Shown: positions 5,862-14,847, counted from the first letter of the stretch. The stretch is DNA of 21,003 bases from M3 sp045133615 (GCA_045133615.1 JBGUUQ010000101.1:1-21003), one strand, 5' to 3'. Made by a program: numbers and translations. Notes: generated by a model not told the origin, from the sequence alone.

Positions 5862-7946
5862 ATGAAACCATACGTTGCAATTCTTTGTATTTCCATCGCT
5901 TCGGTCGTTTCAGCCGCCGAACCGACCGATACCATCCCCGAACATGAAGTAAACCTACAAGAAGTCACCGTGAAGGCCGCTCCGGTGGTACGCAAATCAG
6001 ACCGAGACCTTTTTATCCCGTCGGCCGATACCCGTAAACGCTCATCCAACGGACTCGATCTCCTCAGTAATATGCAAATTCCGACCATCTCCGTCAACAC
6101 TGTCATGAACTCCATCACAAAAGGAGCCGATGCAGTGGAAGTACGCATCAACGGGCGCAAGTCCGACATCGACCAAGTGCGTGCACTCTCGCCAGAAAAT
6201 ATCATACGTGTCGAATACCACGACAATCCCGGGCTCCGCTACGACGGCTCCGCCGCCGTACTCGACTTCATTGTTCGCAACCCCAATCGTGGCGGGTCAT
6301 TTTCCTCCTATATTCTGCAAACGCTGACTAAAAAATTCGGCAACCAATCCCTCTCGCTTCGACTCAACGACAAACGTTCGCAATGGAGCTTTTCATATAG
6401 CGGTTATCTTCGTCTCGACCTCCCGGTTTATCGCGAGAACATCGAAAACTTCACTCTCGACGACGGTTCTACTATCAATCGAACCGAATCTCCGTTAGGT
6501 GGTGCCGTCAACCAGTATCGCCCTACTTTCCGAGCCGAATACAACTATATCAAGACCGACACAACAAATTTCTACGTAGGACTGTCATTCAGCCGAAGCA
6601 CATCCGAGCGACTCGAATATAACAGCATCCTACATTCCGACAATTCCACCACCGACATCCTTATCCATGATGCTCAATCGGGGCCAAACACCCAACCCGG
6701 CATCAACCTCTATCTCTCCCACAAAATCGGTCGTCGACAGACGCTCGTATTCGACATCAACACAAGCTATTATATCGGTTCGAGCATACGCGACTATACC
6801 GAGAGCAATTTCGACACCCACGAACCGGTCGTCAATATTGACTCGCGCATCCGCGAACACAACTTTGCAATCACCGCCGAAGGCGATTACATACGTGAAT
6901 GGAACCACTCTCAACTCACTGCCGGCGTACGCTACACCGCCAATCGCAATCGCTCCGACTACATCCTTCTCGACGATGCCGTCTACCACCAAAACAAAGA
7001 CCGCATCTACTTCTTCAGCGAATATCTCCACCGCATCGGCTCACTGACTCTTTCCGCCGGCATAGGAGGCGAATACAACAACATTTACTCCCGTGAAGCC
7101 GACACTCGCGAAGAGCACTTTCTTTTCCAACCACGCTTCACCGCCGCCTATCGCATCGACGACCACTCACAACTCCGCTTCATATTCCGCTCCTACACGT
7201 CAACTCCATCTCTGTCGCAAATGTCGCCCGTACGCCAAAACATCGACGGAATCCAAGCCTCAGTCGGAAATCCCAACCTCAAACCCTACAACAACTATAA
7301 ACTCTCACTCCAATACAACTACTCCTTCGGTCGAGTGATGGGACAGATTGCCACCTCGTTCGTTCGCGTCCCGCAAGCAATCATGGACTACCGCTATATT
7401 GATTCGGGTTATATTATATCCTCCTACGCCAACCAGCCCGGATCCACCGGATGGGGCGCATCAATCTCTCCACGTGTCACCATCATCCCCGAATGGCTTT
7501 CATTCAACGGACAATTAGCATTCAGCCGCTACTATTTACACGGCATCGACTATCGTCATTACTATACCGGAGTTTCAGGCTATGCAGCTGTATCTGCCTA
7601 CCATTGGGGCTTCTCGCTCAATGCCGACTACAATTCCGGAAGCCGTTCGCTATGGGGCGAGACAATCAATCGCGGAGAATGTTTCTCAACAATCGCCATC
7701 GGCTATCAATACCGCGGTTGGACCTTCTCCGCCGGAGTGTTTATGCCATTCGGACATTACAGTCAAGGGACAGAGACCATCAGTCGCTATGCCCACATCA
7801 AGCGCACCATGCGCACCAAAGCCATAGAGTGTCTGTCCTTCGTTTCGTTCACCTACAACGTTGCATGGGGACGCAAAGCACGCAATGCCACACGCCTCAT
7901 CAATAACGATTCAGGTGTCCAATCTTCATCCACAGCCGGCAAATAA
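5862..7946 (+). CDS. Outer-membrane beta-barrel protein with TonB-receptor-like plug (OMP_b-brl_3 type)
   Basis: A 694-residue protein with signal peptide MKPYVAILCISIASVVSA. The plug domain starts at NLQEVTVKA (about residues 30-38) and holds VEVRINGRKSDIDQVRALSP and the VEYHDNPGLRYDGSAAVLDF segment typical of plug domains. The remainder (about 150-670) is a long series of amphipathic strands in the style of the Outer membrane protein beta-barrel family (PF14905). Unlike many relatives it has no carboxypeptidase-regulatory-like domain between signal peptide and plug. The last barrel strand is near FVSFTYNVAWG, followed by a 25-residue polar tail instead of a C-terminal aromatic. It probably transports or binds an unknown substrate. 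No SusD partner is adjacent, so it is not a normal SusCD locus. Confidence 0.85.
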   Translation: MKPYVAILCISIASVVSAAEPTDTIPEHEVNLQEVTVKAAPVVRKSDRDLFIPSADTRKRSSNGLDLLSNMQIPTISVNTVMNSITKGADAVEVRINGRKSDIDQVRALSPENIIRVEYHDNPGLRYDGSAAVLDFIVRNPNRGGSFSSYILQTLTKKFGNQSLSLRLNDKRSQWSFSYSGYLRLDLPVYRENIENFTLDDGSTINRTESPLGGAVNQYRPTFRAEYNYIKTDTTNFYVGLSFSRSTSERLEYNSILHSDNSTTDILIHDAQSGPNTQPGINLYLSHKIGRRQTLVFDINTSYYIGSSIRDYTESNFDTHEPVVNIDSRIREHNFAITAEGDYIREWNHSQLTAGVRYTANRNRSDYILLDDAVYHQNKDRIYFFSEYLHRIGSLTLSAGIGGEYNNIYSREADTREEHFLFQPRFTAAYRIDDHSQLRFIFRSYTSTPSLSQMSPVRQNIDGIQASVGNPNLKPYNNYKLSLQYNYSFGRVMGQIATSFVRVPQAIMDYRYIDSGYIISSYANQPGSTGWGASISPRVTIIPEWLSFNGQLAFSRYYLHGIDYRHYYTGVSGYAAVSAYHWGFSLNADYNSGSRSLWGETINRGECFSTIAIGYQYRGWTFSAGVFMPFGHYSQGTETISRYAHIKRTMRTKAIECLSFVSFTYNVAWGRKARNATRLINNDSGVQSSSTAGK

Positions 7947-7949
7947 CTC

Positions 7950-7979
7950 TTGTCGTTTCACATCTTTTACGTAACTTTG
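7950..7979 (+). promoter_or_regulatory. Promoter of the gene at 8013
   Basis: TTG at 7950-7952 and TAACTTTG at 7972-7979 with a 19-bp spacer. The -33 element begins 3 bp after the stop codon of the outer-membrane protein. Confidence 0.75.
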
Positions 7980-8012
7980 CAAACGAAATAACTAATTAAT
8001 CATCACACAGAT

Positions 8013-8471
8013 ATGAAGTTAAAATCATTGTTTGTTGCAGCATCCATGCTCTGTGCCGTCGGTTCATTTGCCCAAACGCCGGAACAGCAACGAATCATCG
8101 ACCTCACGATTCCCGACGTAGAAGCAAGCATCGAACTGTTCAACGACCCGTCGACACCCAGCAATATGGGTCCCGAAGCATTTAAGTCCTTCATAGCCAA
8201 AGCATCGACCGATCAGGCATTCCTCGATTCACGCATCAAATTGTCAGATGAACAAAAAGCCGAATATAATGATATACTCGTTCCTGAAAATTTCACGGCT
8301 CAACTACCCTATATGAAAGACGAACAGATCTACGTGCAGATGTGGGGCGAATTGCAATCCAACACGGCATATTTGGATTGCGGATGGGCTGATTCCTATT
8401 ATACCCACACATTTGAATTCCGACGCCAAGGCGGCAAATGGTATCTCACAAAAATAATACCCGGAGAATAA
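8013..8471 (+). CDS. Small secreted protein, DUF4348/NTF2-like
   Basis: A 152-residue protein with signal peptide MKLKSLFVAASMLCAVGSFA (cleavage before QTPEQQ). The pattern of helix (FKSFIAKASTDQAFLDSRIKL), Asp/Glu-rich middle and a final pair of strands ending in FEFRRQGGKWYLTKI is that of small NTF2-like proteins; it resembles the Bacteroidetes DUF4348 group, but I rate that assignment as tentative. The role is unknown, perhaps ligand binding in the periplasm. It has its own promoter and a shared terminator, so it is monocistronic. Confidence 0.7.
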   Translation: MKLKSLFVAASMLCAVGSFAQTPEQQRIIDLTIPDVEASIELFNDPSTPSNMGPEAFKSFIAKASTDQAFLDSRIKLSDEQKAEYNDILVPENFTAQLPYMKDEQIYVQMWGELQSNTAYLDCGWADSYYTHTFEFRRQGGKWYLTKIIPGE

Positions 8472-8493
8472 ACATCCATAGGACCATAAGCAC

Positions 8494-8524
8494 AAAAAAG
8501 GAAGCCTCTTTCGGCTTCCTTTTC
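8494..8524. terminator. Bidirectional intrinsic terminator
   Basis: AAAAGGAAGCC (8496-8506) pairs with GGCTTCCTTTT (8513-8523) around loop TCTTTC. The A run on the left and the T run on the right make it work on both strands, ending the convergent genes at 8013 (+) and 9130 (-). Confidence 0.9.
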
Positions 8525-8557
8525 GTCTTATAACCAATAAACTAAATGTATTTTGTG

Positions 8558-9130
8558 CTATTCCACAATTCGGCGTGCGCCGATATATCGCTTTGAATAA
8601 TAGCCTCCGTCGGGATAAGAGTCGATACGTACACCCGCGCTCGTCGATGAGTGGATGAATTTCACCGCATTTGTCTTGGAATCGACACTTACCACAATGC
8701 CTACATGGCCAACACTCCCTTTGCCATTGCGACGACCTCCGAAAAACATCAAATCGCCGGGACGCAAATCTTTCAAATCAACAGCTTCTCCTTGCTCATA
8801 CTGGTCGCGCGATGTCCGATTAAGTTTATAACCGAATTGGTCAAACACATATCCGGTGAATCCGGAACAATCAAAACCTTTAGGTGTCATTCCGCCTCGA
8901 CGATATCGAGTGCCGATAAATGTCTTGGCGTAACCAATCATGTCAGCCACAAAATCAGGCTCTTTGTAGGTCAGAAATGAATACATGTCAGTCGGCTCCC
9001 AAAATTCGCCATGACGGACATCGGCAATCAAATCGGACTGCTCGCTATGCACCGGCGACTGCGCACTTACATGAGCCACAGAGCCGAAACTTATTGCAAG
9101 TCCTATCAATATGCCTTTTGTTAAATTCAT
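8558..9130 (-). CDS. NlpC/P60 family peptidoglycan endopeptidase
   Basis: A 190-residue protein, exported through MNLTKGILIGLAISFGSVAHVSA. The NlpC/P60 domain covers about residues 60-188. The catalytic cysteine is Cys88 in FDCSGF, the catalytic histidine is His142 in GHVGIV, and the third polar residue is His160 in FIHSS. The LRPGDLMFF motif (122-130) is also intact. Enzymes of this family cut gamma-D-glutamyl to diamino-acid bonds in stem peptides. It is a single-domain form with a short N-terminal segment and no SH3 module. It is divergent from the GH25 muramidase gene, so a peptide-cleaving and a glycan-cleaving enzyme share one intergenic region. Confidence 0.9.
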   Translation of the reverse strand: MNLTKGILIGLAISFGSVAHVSAQSPVHSEQSDLIADVRHGEFWEPTDMYSFLTYKEPDFVADMIGYAKTFIGTRYRRGGMTPKGFDCSGFTGYVFDQFGYKLNRTSRDQYEQGEAVDLKDLRPGDLMFFGGRRNGKGSVGHVGIVVSVDSKTNAVKFIHSSTSAGVRIDSYPDGGYYSKRYIGARRIVE

Positions 9131-9160
9131 CTCTCTTATTAACCAAATAAATTAACATTA

Positions 9161-9192
9161 CAAATGTAACCATTCTTCGTAACAAAAACCAA
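9161..9192 (-). promoter_or_regulatory. Promoter of the NlpC/P60 gene
   Basis: On the minus strand, TTG (9192-9190) and TACATTTG (9168-9161) are spaced 21 bp apart, about 30 bp upstream of the start codon. Confidence 0.7.
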
Positions 9193-9243
9193 GTCACATT
9201 GTTTCTTTTATTGTTTATTAACTCTGTTCTGACATTATTGTTG

Positions 9244-9251
9244 TAACTTTG
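9244..9251 (+). promoter_or_regulatory. -7 element of the GH25 gene, giving a near-leaderless transcript
   Basis: TAACTTTG ends only 7 bp before the ATG at 9259. With the usual distance from this element to the start site the 5' UTR would be 0-4 nt. Confidence 0.65.
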
Positions 9252-9258
9252 CATCTGC

Positions 9259-10005
9259 ATGAACAAAGCAAAAATCATAGCAATTACAATTATCGTAGCA
9301 ATGTCGGCCATTGTCATCGGTGGACTTTATATTGTCTACAACCGACAAAAAGGTGCTCATGGGGTAAAAATCGAGCGAGAACGCTACCCCATATGCGGCA
9401 TTGACATTTCCGCTCATAACGGCAAAATCGATTTCTCAGGAATCGTGGCCGACAGCATTGATTTCGTAATGATCAAAGCTACTGAAGGCACCAACTTCAA
9501 AGACTCAAAATTTCACGACAACTATCGTATGGCTCGCGAAGCGGGATTGAAAGTCGGTGCGTACCATTTTTTTCGATTCGATACCGACGGTGAGATGCAA
9601 GGGCTCAATTTCATCCACACCATACGAGGCAAACACTTCGATTTCCCGCTCGTAATCGACATCGAAGAATGGGGAAATGCAAAAAACACATCCACACAAC
9701 TGATTGTCGAACGGCTTCAAGCCCTTATCGACCATCTTGAGACAGAGTGCTACTCCGTGATGTTATATACCAACAAAGACGGATATTCCCGATTCATACG
9801 CAATCGTTTTGAAGATTACCCTTTGTGGATATGCTCATTCACCGACCCACCTCTCGACGACGACGAACGATGGACTCTGTGGCAGTACAGCCATTGGGGA
9901 GTCGTCGACGGATGCGACCATGTAGTGGATCTCAACACTTTCAATGGGTCGCGCGAACATTGGGACAGTTGGATTAACAATAATTCCACATCTCCATCGT
10001 TATAA
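9259..10005 (+). CDS. Membrane-anchored GH25 muramidase (lysozyme)
   Basis: A 248-residue protein with one N-terminal membrane span (about residues 5-27, IIAITIIVAMSAIVIGGLYIVY) and no obvious cleavage site, so it is probably anchored with the enzyme outside the cytoplasm. The glycosyl hydrolase 25 domain fills 45-240. It starts with GIDISAHNG (Asp49), contains MIKATEG and GAYHFFRF, and has the catalytic pair in VIDIEEWG (Asp134 and Glu136). The LWQYS strand (about 213) is also typical. GH25 enzymes cut the beta-1,4 bond between N-acetylmuramic acid and N-acetylglucosamine. Starting at the next Met (residue 15) would cut the membrane span, so 9259 is preferred. The porU-like gene follows after 51 bp without a visible promoter and may be co-transcribed. 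Confidence 0.9.
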   Translation: MNKAKIIAITIIVAMSAIVIGGLYIVYNRQKGAHGVKIERERYPICGIDISAHNGKIDFSGIVADSIDFVMIKATEGTNFKDSKFHDNYRMAREAGLKVGAYHFFRFDTDGEMQGLNFIHTIRGKHFDFPLVIDIEEWGNAKNTSTQLIVERLQALIDHLETECYSVMLYTNKDGYSRFIRNRFEDYPLWICSFTDPPLDDDERWTLWQYSHWGVVDGCDHVVDLNTFNGSREHWDSWINNNSTSPSL

Positions 10006-10056
10006 GTAATAGCGTTAATAGGTTCATTTTCAGACCACGCAAAAACAATTACACAA

Positions 10057-13000
10057 ATGCATTTGATACACAACCACATACGCCATATTCTCACCTTGAC
10101 GGCAACAATCATTGCTGCCATGTCATCGTTTGTCGCTTCCGCATTCGACTTGTCATCCTATGCCTCCTCCTCGGCTCTTTCCGAAGGTCGATGGGTAAGA
10201 ATCTCAGTTGCAGAAAGTGGCATGCATCTCATCACAACCGACAATCTGCGCAAATACGGGTTTACTGACCCCTCGAAAGTCAGAGTTTACGGATATGGCG
10301 GAGCGCGACTAAGCGACAAACTCACTCGCGCCAACTACACCGACGACCTGCCGATGGTGCAATCCGTCACCACAGACCGAGGCATCTTTTTCTATGCGAA
10401 AGGTCCTGAAACATGGAGTAAATACAGCTCAACGAGCTACTACACCCATTCGCTGAACCCATTTTCGACTGTCGGCTATTATTATCTAAGCGACCGCGAT
10501 GCCGACGAACCTCAAATTCCATCGATTGGAAGCAGCGGAGCGAAATACGACCCCGCCACAACATTTATCGACCGTATTTTTCACGAAAAAGACCTCGTTT
10601 CACCAGGAAAAATAGGGCATATCATGGCCGGTGAAGATTTCCGCTACCAACCCTCGCAAACATTCACCTTCAACCTCACCGACCGGGCAAACGACAACGT
10701 GTGGATGTGCTGCTCATTTTTAAGCAACACCGTTTCCGCTCCCGCCTATCTTAAATTCACAGCCAACGGCACCGCCCTTTCGGAAAGTTCTGCCGACCGT
10801 ATTTCCGCATCGTCAGACAACTACTACAACTACACTACTACCACTAAAAAATTTGACGTCACCGACAATACGCTGAAATTAGGATTAACCGTCTCCTCTT
10901 CCGGTTCAATCACACTTTCTCGACTCAACTACATCGACATAAACTACACTCGTCATATCCGTCTCAACAACGGCACCCTTCAATTTCGCACATCCTACGC
11001 ATCCGTAAAACTCGACAACGCCTCGACCTCTACCCACGTATGGGATGTCACCGACCCGCTGTCGATAAATGCGATGAACACTGCCGCCGACGGTTCTGCG
11101 GTAGCATGGACCACATCCGCAGTCGGCTTCCGCGAATACGCAGCATGGGACGAAACAGCCACACTGCCCGCCCCCCAGTATGTCGACAATATCGACAACC
11201 AGAATCTGCACTCTTTAGACCAGGCCGATATGGTGATTGTAGCTCTGCCTGATTGGCTGTCGGAAGCCGAGCGTCTTGCCGATTTTCATCGCAATTCATC
11301 CGACTCTCTGAGTGTGACCGTAGTAACTCAACAGCAAGTATTCAACGAATTTTCATCAGGAAAGCCCGACGTAAATGCCTTCCGCCACTTCTTCAAAATG
11401 TTGTGGGACAAAGGAAACGCGCAATCACGTCCGCTTAGATTCGCTCTTCTGATGGGGCGCGGGTCGTACGACAACCGTGCTCTCACCTCCTCCGTGCAAG
11501 CTCTCGGCTACACCCTAATGCCCATTTGGCAATCCGAACACGGCTACGACCCGAACTCGTCATTCACAACCGACGACATCATGGCGTTCCTTGAAGACAA
11601 CTCAGGGTCATCCACCGGTATGGGGCTTGAAAAATACAGCATCGCCGTGGGACGTATGCCGGTCCGTTCGTTGTCCGAAGCCCGTAACATGGTCAACAAA
11701 ACCATCAAATATGCCACTTCTTCACCCAAAAGTGAGTGGAAAAATCAAATATTGCTCCTCGCCGACGATATGGACAAAGGCATACACTTGGAGCAGATAG
11801 AAGCAGCATACGAAGCATCGATAGCCGCCGAGAACGGCACATCGTTCATGTACAACAAGGTGTACCTCGATGCTTATACCCTCAGCAGCACCGGCTCCGG
11901 AGCTTCTTATCCCGATGCCCGCAAACAATTCTACCGCTTACTTGATGAAGGCACGGTGTGGTGGAGTTTTGTCGGTCACTCCAACACCTCATCCATGATG
12001 GGTGAAAACATTCTTACCGCCACAGACATCCAGGACAATATGTACTACAAATGCTATCCGGTACTGTATGCCGCCACTTGCGACATATTGTGGTGGGATG
12101 CCGATGCTCTGTCAGGTGCCGAAATCATGTATCAGAACACCGACGGAGGCATAATAGCCGCTTGCAGTGCAACTCGTCCGGTCTATATTTCGGAAAACGG
12201 CAAACTCACCAAAGCCATCGCCCCATTCATTTCTCAACGCGATGAGACCGGTCGCTATCTGCCCATCGGTGAAATAATCCGCCTCGGCAAAGGAAATATC
12301 GTTGAAGAAACAAGCAAAGACACTTACGTAGAAAGAAGCAATACCAACAAACTCAGATATGTATTCATGGGCGACCCCGCTTTGCGACTCGCCACTCCGG
12401 CAAATCGAGTTATTTTACAATCAATCAACGGAATAGACATCACACCCGACGAGCAAGTCACCATACAAGCTCGTCAGGATGTAACCATAAAAGGAATCGT
12501 CACCGATGCTTGGGGAGAGACTCTTTCCGACTTCAACGGTACTCTTATCGCCACTCTTTATGATGCTGAAAAAAGCACCACCTCCAAAGGCAACGGAGGT
12601 GACGATGGCGCTGAAATCACATTTGAAGAGCATGGCGACCGCTTGTTTACCGGACGAGGAACAGTGCAAAACGGCGAGTATTCCCTCTCATTTGCCATGC
12701 CGAGCGACATCGCCGGCAACTTCCGCCCGGCAGCCTTCAATCTGTATGCTTATGACGATACCGACCGCGAAGCAATCGGTCTGAACAACGACCTATACGT
12801 TTATGGTTACGACGAAAATGCCCCTGACGATGACCAAGCTCCAACTATAGAAATGATGGTCCTCAACCATGAATCATTCCGCAATGGAGACAACGTAAAC
12901 GAATCGCCGATGTTTATAGCCACCGTCAGCGACGACCGCGGCATCAACTTGTCATCGGCAGGCGTAGGACACCAAATGTCCTTACAACTGAATGGTGGAG

Positions 13001-13497
13001 AAAAGACATATACCGACTTATCGTCTTGCTACTCTTCCGCGCTCGACGGTACACCGTCAGGCACAGTGTACTATCAACTCGAAAACCTCACCGAAGGATA
13101 CCACACTTTACGCTTCAGAGTATGGGACACATCCGGCAACATGAGCGAACAAACTATCGAATTTTTCGTCATTTCCGGTCTGCAGCCCATCATCTACGAT
13201 GTATATTCCGATGTAAATCCGGCGTCAGTCGAAGCCAACTTCTACATCACCCACAATCGTCCCGACTCGTTTGTCAACGTCACACTGACTGTCTACAATC
13301 TGCTTGGGCAGCCGGTATGGAGCACTGCACAATCCGGACGCAGCGACCTGTTCAATTCGTTCCCCATCAACTGGAATCTCACCGACAATGCCGGACGACG
13401 CGTACCGCGTGGCATCTACATCTACAAAGCGGCAATTTCAACCGATGGAGAGCAATATGACACCGCATCCAAGAAAATTGCAGTAACCGCCCAATAG
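10057..13497 (+). CDS. PorU-like T9SS sortase paralogue, C25 (gingipain-fold) peptidase
   Basis: A 1146-residue protein, close in length to P. gingivalis PorU (about 1158). It has an N-terminal signal peptide (hydrophobic segment ending ASA). An N-terminal domain starts YASSSALSEGRWVRISVAESG and includes KVRVYGYGGARL. The C25 caspase-like domain spans about residues 390-790, with catalytic His641 in FVGHSN and Cys675 in AATCD, 34 residues apart as in gingipain-type peptidases. Ig-like modules follow. A C-terminal FlgD-like/T9SS-type domain (about 1075-1146: LTVYNLLGQPVW, then NWNLTDNAGRRVPRGIY) completes it. PorU is the surface transpeptidase that removes sorting domains and attaches cargo to A-LPS. 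It is clearly paralogous to the protein at 14848, but it is not next to porV, so it may be a second sortase or a C25 protease or cargo derived from one. Confidence 0.8.
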   Translation: MHLIHNHIRHILTLTATIIAAMSSFVASAFDLSSYASSSALSEGRWVRISVAESGMHLITTDNLRKYGFTDPSKVRVYGYGGARLSDKLTRANYTDDLPMVQSVTTDRGIFFYAKGPETWSKYSSTSYYTHSLNPFSTVGYYYLSDRDADEPQIPSIGSSGAKYDPATTFIDRIFHEKDLVSPGKIGHIMAGEDFRYQPSQTFTFNLTDRANDNVWMCCSFLSNTVSAPAYLKFTANGTALSESSADRISASSDNYYNYTTTTKKFDVTDNTLKLGLTVSSSGSITLSRLNYIDINYTRHIRLNNGTLQFRTSYASVKLDNASTSTHVWDVTDPLSINAMNTAADGSAVAWTTSAVGFREYAAWDETATLPAPQYVDNIDNQNLHSLDQADMVIVALPDWLSEAERLADFHRNSSDSLSVTVVTQQQVFNEFSSGKPDVNAFRHFFKMLWDKGNAQSRPLRFALLMGRGSYDNRALTSSVQALGYTLMPIWQSEHGYDPNSSFTTDDIMAFLEDNSGSSTGMGLEKYSIAVGRMPVRSLSEARNMVNKTIKYATSSPKSEWKNQILLLADDMDKGIHLEQIEAAYEASIAAENGTSFMYNKVYLDAYTLSSTGSGASYPDARKQFYRLLDEGTVWWSFVGHSNTSSMMGENILTATDIQDNMYYKCYPVLYAATCDILWWDADALSGAEIMYQNTDGGIIAACSATRPVYISENGKLTKAIAPFISQRDETGRYLPIGEIIRLGKGNIVEETSKDTYVERSNTNKLRYVFMGDPALRLATPANRVILQSINGIDITPDEQVTIQARQDVTIKGIVTDAWGETLSDFNGTLIATLYDAEKSTTSKGNGGDDGAEITFEEHGDRLFTGRGTVQNGEYSLSFAMPSDIAGNFRPAAFNLYAYDDTDREAIGLNNDLYVYGYDENAPDDDQAPTIEMMVLNHESFRNGDNVNESPMFIATVSDDRGINLSSAGVGHQMSLQLNGGEKTYTDLSSCYSSALDGTPSGTVYYQLENLTEGYHTLRFRVWDTSGNMSEQTIEFFVISGLQPIIYDVYSDVNPASVEANFYITHNRPDSFVNVTLTVYNLLGQPVWSTAQSGRSDLFNSFPINWNLTDNAGRRVPRGIYIYKAAISTDGEQYDTASKKIAVTAQ

Positions 13498-13528
13498 TGC
13501 GTTGCAAAACGTTGATTATCCGATGATT

Positions 13529-13560
13529 TTTGCGCTTTACAACATTTTTCACTAATTTTG
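13529..13560 (+). promoter_or_regulatory. Promoter of the rex-porUV-ispF unit
   Basis: TTTG at 13529-13532 and TAATTTTG at 13553-13560 with a 20-bp spacer, 37 bp before the rex ATG. I looked for a Rex operator (TTGTGA-N6-TCACAA) here and found only a weak TTTACA...TTTCAC arrangement. Confidence 0.7.
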
Positions 13561-13597
13561 CACTCTGCAAATAAGGCTATCGGTATATTCAAAGAAG

Positions 13598-14260
13598 ATG
13601 TCTCAACCTAAAAACACGACAAGAGAAATGGTTCCCGAACCCACGCTGCGACGTCTGCCGTGGTATTTGGCATATGTCAGTCTCCTTCGTGCCGAAAATG
13701 TTGAATACGTTTCATCGACTCAAATATCGAAAGTGTTGAACGTCGACCCGTCGAATATAGCCAAAGACCTGTCATTTCTCAGCATAAAAGGAAAAACCCG
13801 CATCGGATATGAAGTCGCATTGCTCGAACGCGAACTCGAAGATTTCCTCGGCTTTAAAAAAGGTCACAACGCTGTAATGATTGGTGTAGGCAGCCTTGGT
13901 GCCGCTTTGATTCAAGATTCCGGATTGTCACATTACGGACTGAACATAGTTGCCGGATTTGACATCAACCCCGAAATCGTAGGCACAACCATCTGCAACG
14001 TACCCATTTTTGATATTTCCGAACTGACGGCTCGACGTAGCGAATTAAACGCCGAAATAGGCATCGTGGCTGTTCCCGTCGACAAGGCCCAACAAGTAGC
14101 CGACATCATGATTGCCGCAGGCATTAAAGCGCTTTGGAATTTCACGCCGTTTCGCATCAAAGCACCCGACGACGTAGTTATCCAAAACACATCGATTTAC
14201 GCCCATTTGGCTGTAATGTACAACCGTCTCGGAATCCAAGACCAACAGCAAAACAGATGA
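13598..14260 (+). CDS. rex: Redox-sensing transcriptional repressor Rex
   Basis: A 220-residue protein of normal Rex length. The N-terminal winged helix (about 10-85) begins VPEPTLRRLPWYL and carries SSTQISKVLNVDPSNIAKDLSF, the DNA-recognition region. The Rossmann domain has GVGSLG (96-101), the NADH-selective acidic Asp122 in FDINP, and the WNFTPF segment (180-185) at the swap region. Rex senses the NADH/NAD+ ratio: NAD+-bound Rex binds operators and represses fermentation and respiration genes. Its stop overlaps the next gene's start by 4 bp (ATGA), and it heads the run to porU, porV and ispF. Confidence 0.93.
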   Translation: MSQPKNTTREMVPEPTLRRLPWYLAYVSLLRAENVEYVSSTQISKVLNVDPSNIAKDLSFLSIKGKTRIGYEVALLERELEDFLGFKKGHNAVMIGVGSLGAALIQDSGLSHYGLNIVAGFDINPEIVGTTICNVPIFDISELTARRSELNAEIGIVAVPVDKAQQVADIMIAAGIKALWNFTPFRIKAPDDVVIQNTSIYAHLAVMYNRLGIQDQQQNR

Positions 14261-14817
14261 AAATACTTCTACACCATAATATCGAATCGCTTCTACCTGC
14301 CGTAGATGCAATTCCCGACTCAGCAATATTGCGCGACGGGAAACCGTTTTTCATCCCCGAATGGAGCGAAACATGGACCTACACTCCTTATCTTGCATTT
14401 AAGATAAGTCGACTCGGAAAAAATATTGCGTCCCGCTTTGCCATGCGATATGTCGATGCTGTCACCATCGCACTCCGAGTTACCCCCGTAGAAGCAACCG
14501 AAACAGTGGCAAAGACCGATATTCAACGCGGAGTAGTCACTGCATTCGACAGTTCGATAATACTTGGCGAATGGACTCCAATCCCAATGTCGGAATCTCG
14601 CATCACAATGGAAATCGGTGGTCACACGATAGAGCTCGATGATGTGGTCGACCGATTAGCCACTTCAATTGAAAATCTCAGCAAATATTTCACCCTCAAA
14701 ATGGGCGACATCATAATCCCACCGACATTGTCCAATACGACCATTCCGATGGTCATTGACACAACAGTCATCGGCAAGGTCAACAACACCGAAGTACTCA
14801 AATTCAACATAAAGTAA
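14257..14817 (+). CDS. Short FAH-fold-like protein linked to rex
   Basis: A 186-residue protein starting at the ATG that overlaps the rex stop (ATGA); a longer in-frame reading from 14134 would lie inside rex and is rejected. The segments FIPEWSETWTYTPYLAFKISRLG, then the DAVTIALRVT strand, DSSIILGEW, DVVDRLATSIENLSKYFTLKMGDIIIPP and the final VNNTEVLKFNIK strand follow the layout of the fumarylacetoacetate hydrolase fold (hydratase/isomerase/decarboxylase). It is shorter than usual, and the acidic metal-binding triad of active members (E-x-E then D) is not evident, so it may be catalytically altered. I recall a similar gene after rex in other Bacteroidales, but cannot check here. Confidence 0.65.
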   Translation: MKILLHHNIESLLPAVDAIPDSAILRDGKPFFIPEWSETWTYTPYLAFKISRLGKNIASRFAMRYVDAVTIALRVTPVEATETVAKTDIQRGVVTAFDSSIILGEWTPIPMSESRITMEIGGHTIELDDVVDRLATSIENLSKYFTLKMGDIIIPPTLSNTTIPMVIDTTVIGKVNNTEVLKFNIK

Positions 14818-14847
14818 CGTCAATCCTCAAAACAAACAATATCATCA

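Noticed and set aside
6630..7031. 133-codon minus-strand ORF and similar long shadows in the OMP, PorU-like and PorU genes
   Set aside because: They are antisense to clear genes, have no start context, and their valine/alanine-rich composition is the usual mirror of a GC-biased coding strand.
13497..13597. Rex operator in the rex promoter
   Set aside because: No TTGTGA-N6-TCACAA palindrome is visible; the TTTACA and TTTCAC pieces are too weak to call.
14134..14256. N-terminal extension of the FAH-like gene inside rex
   Set aside because: Basic, low-complexity residues read out of frame from rex; the ATG at 14257 with the ATGA overlap is the normal coupled start.
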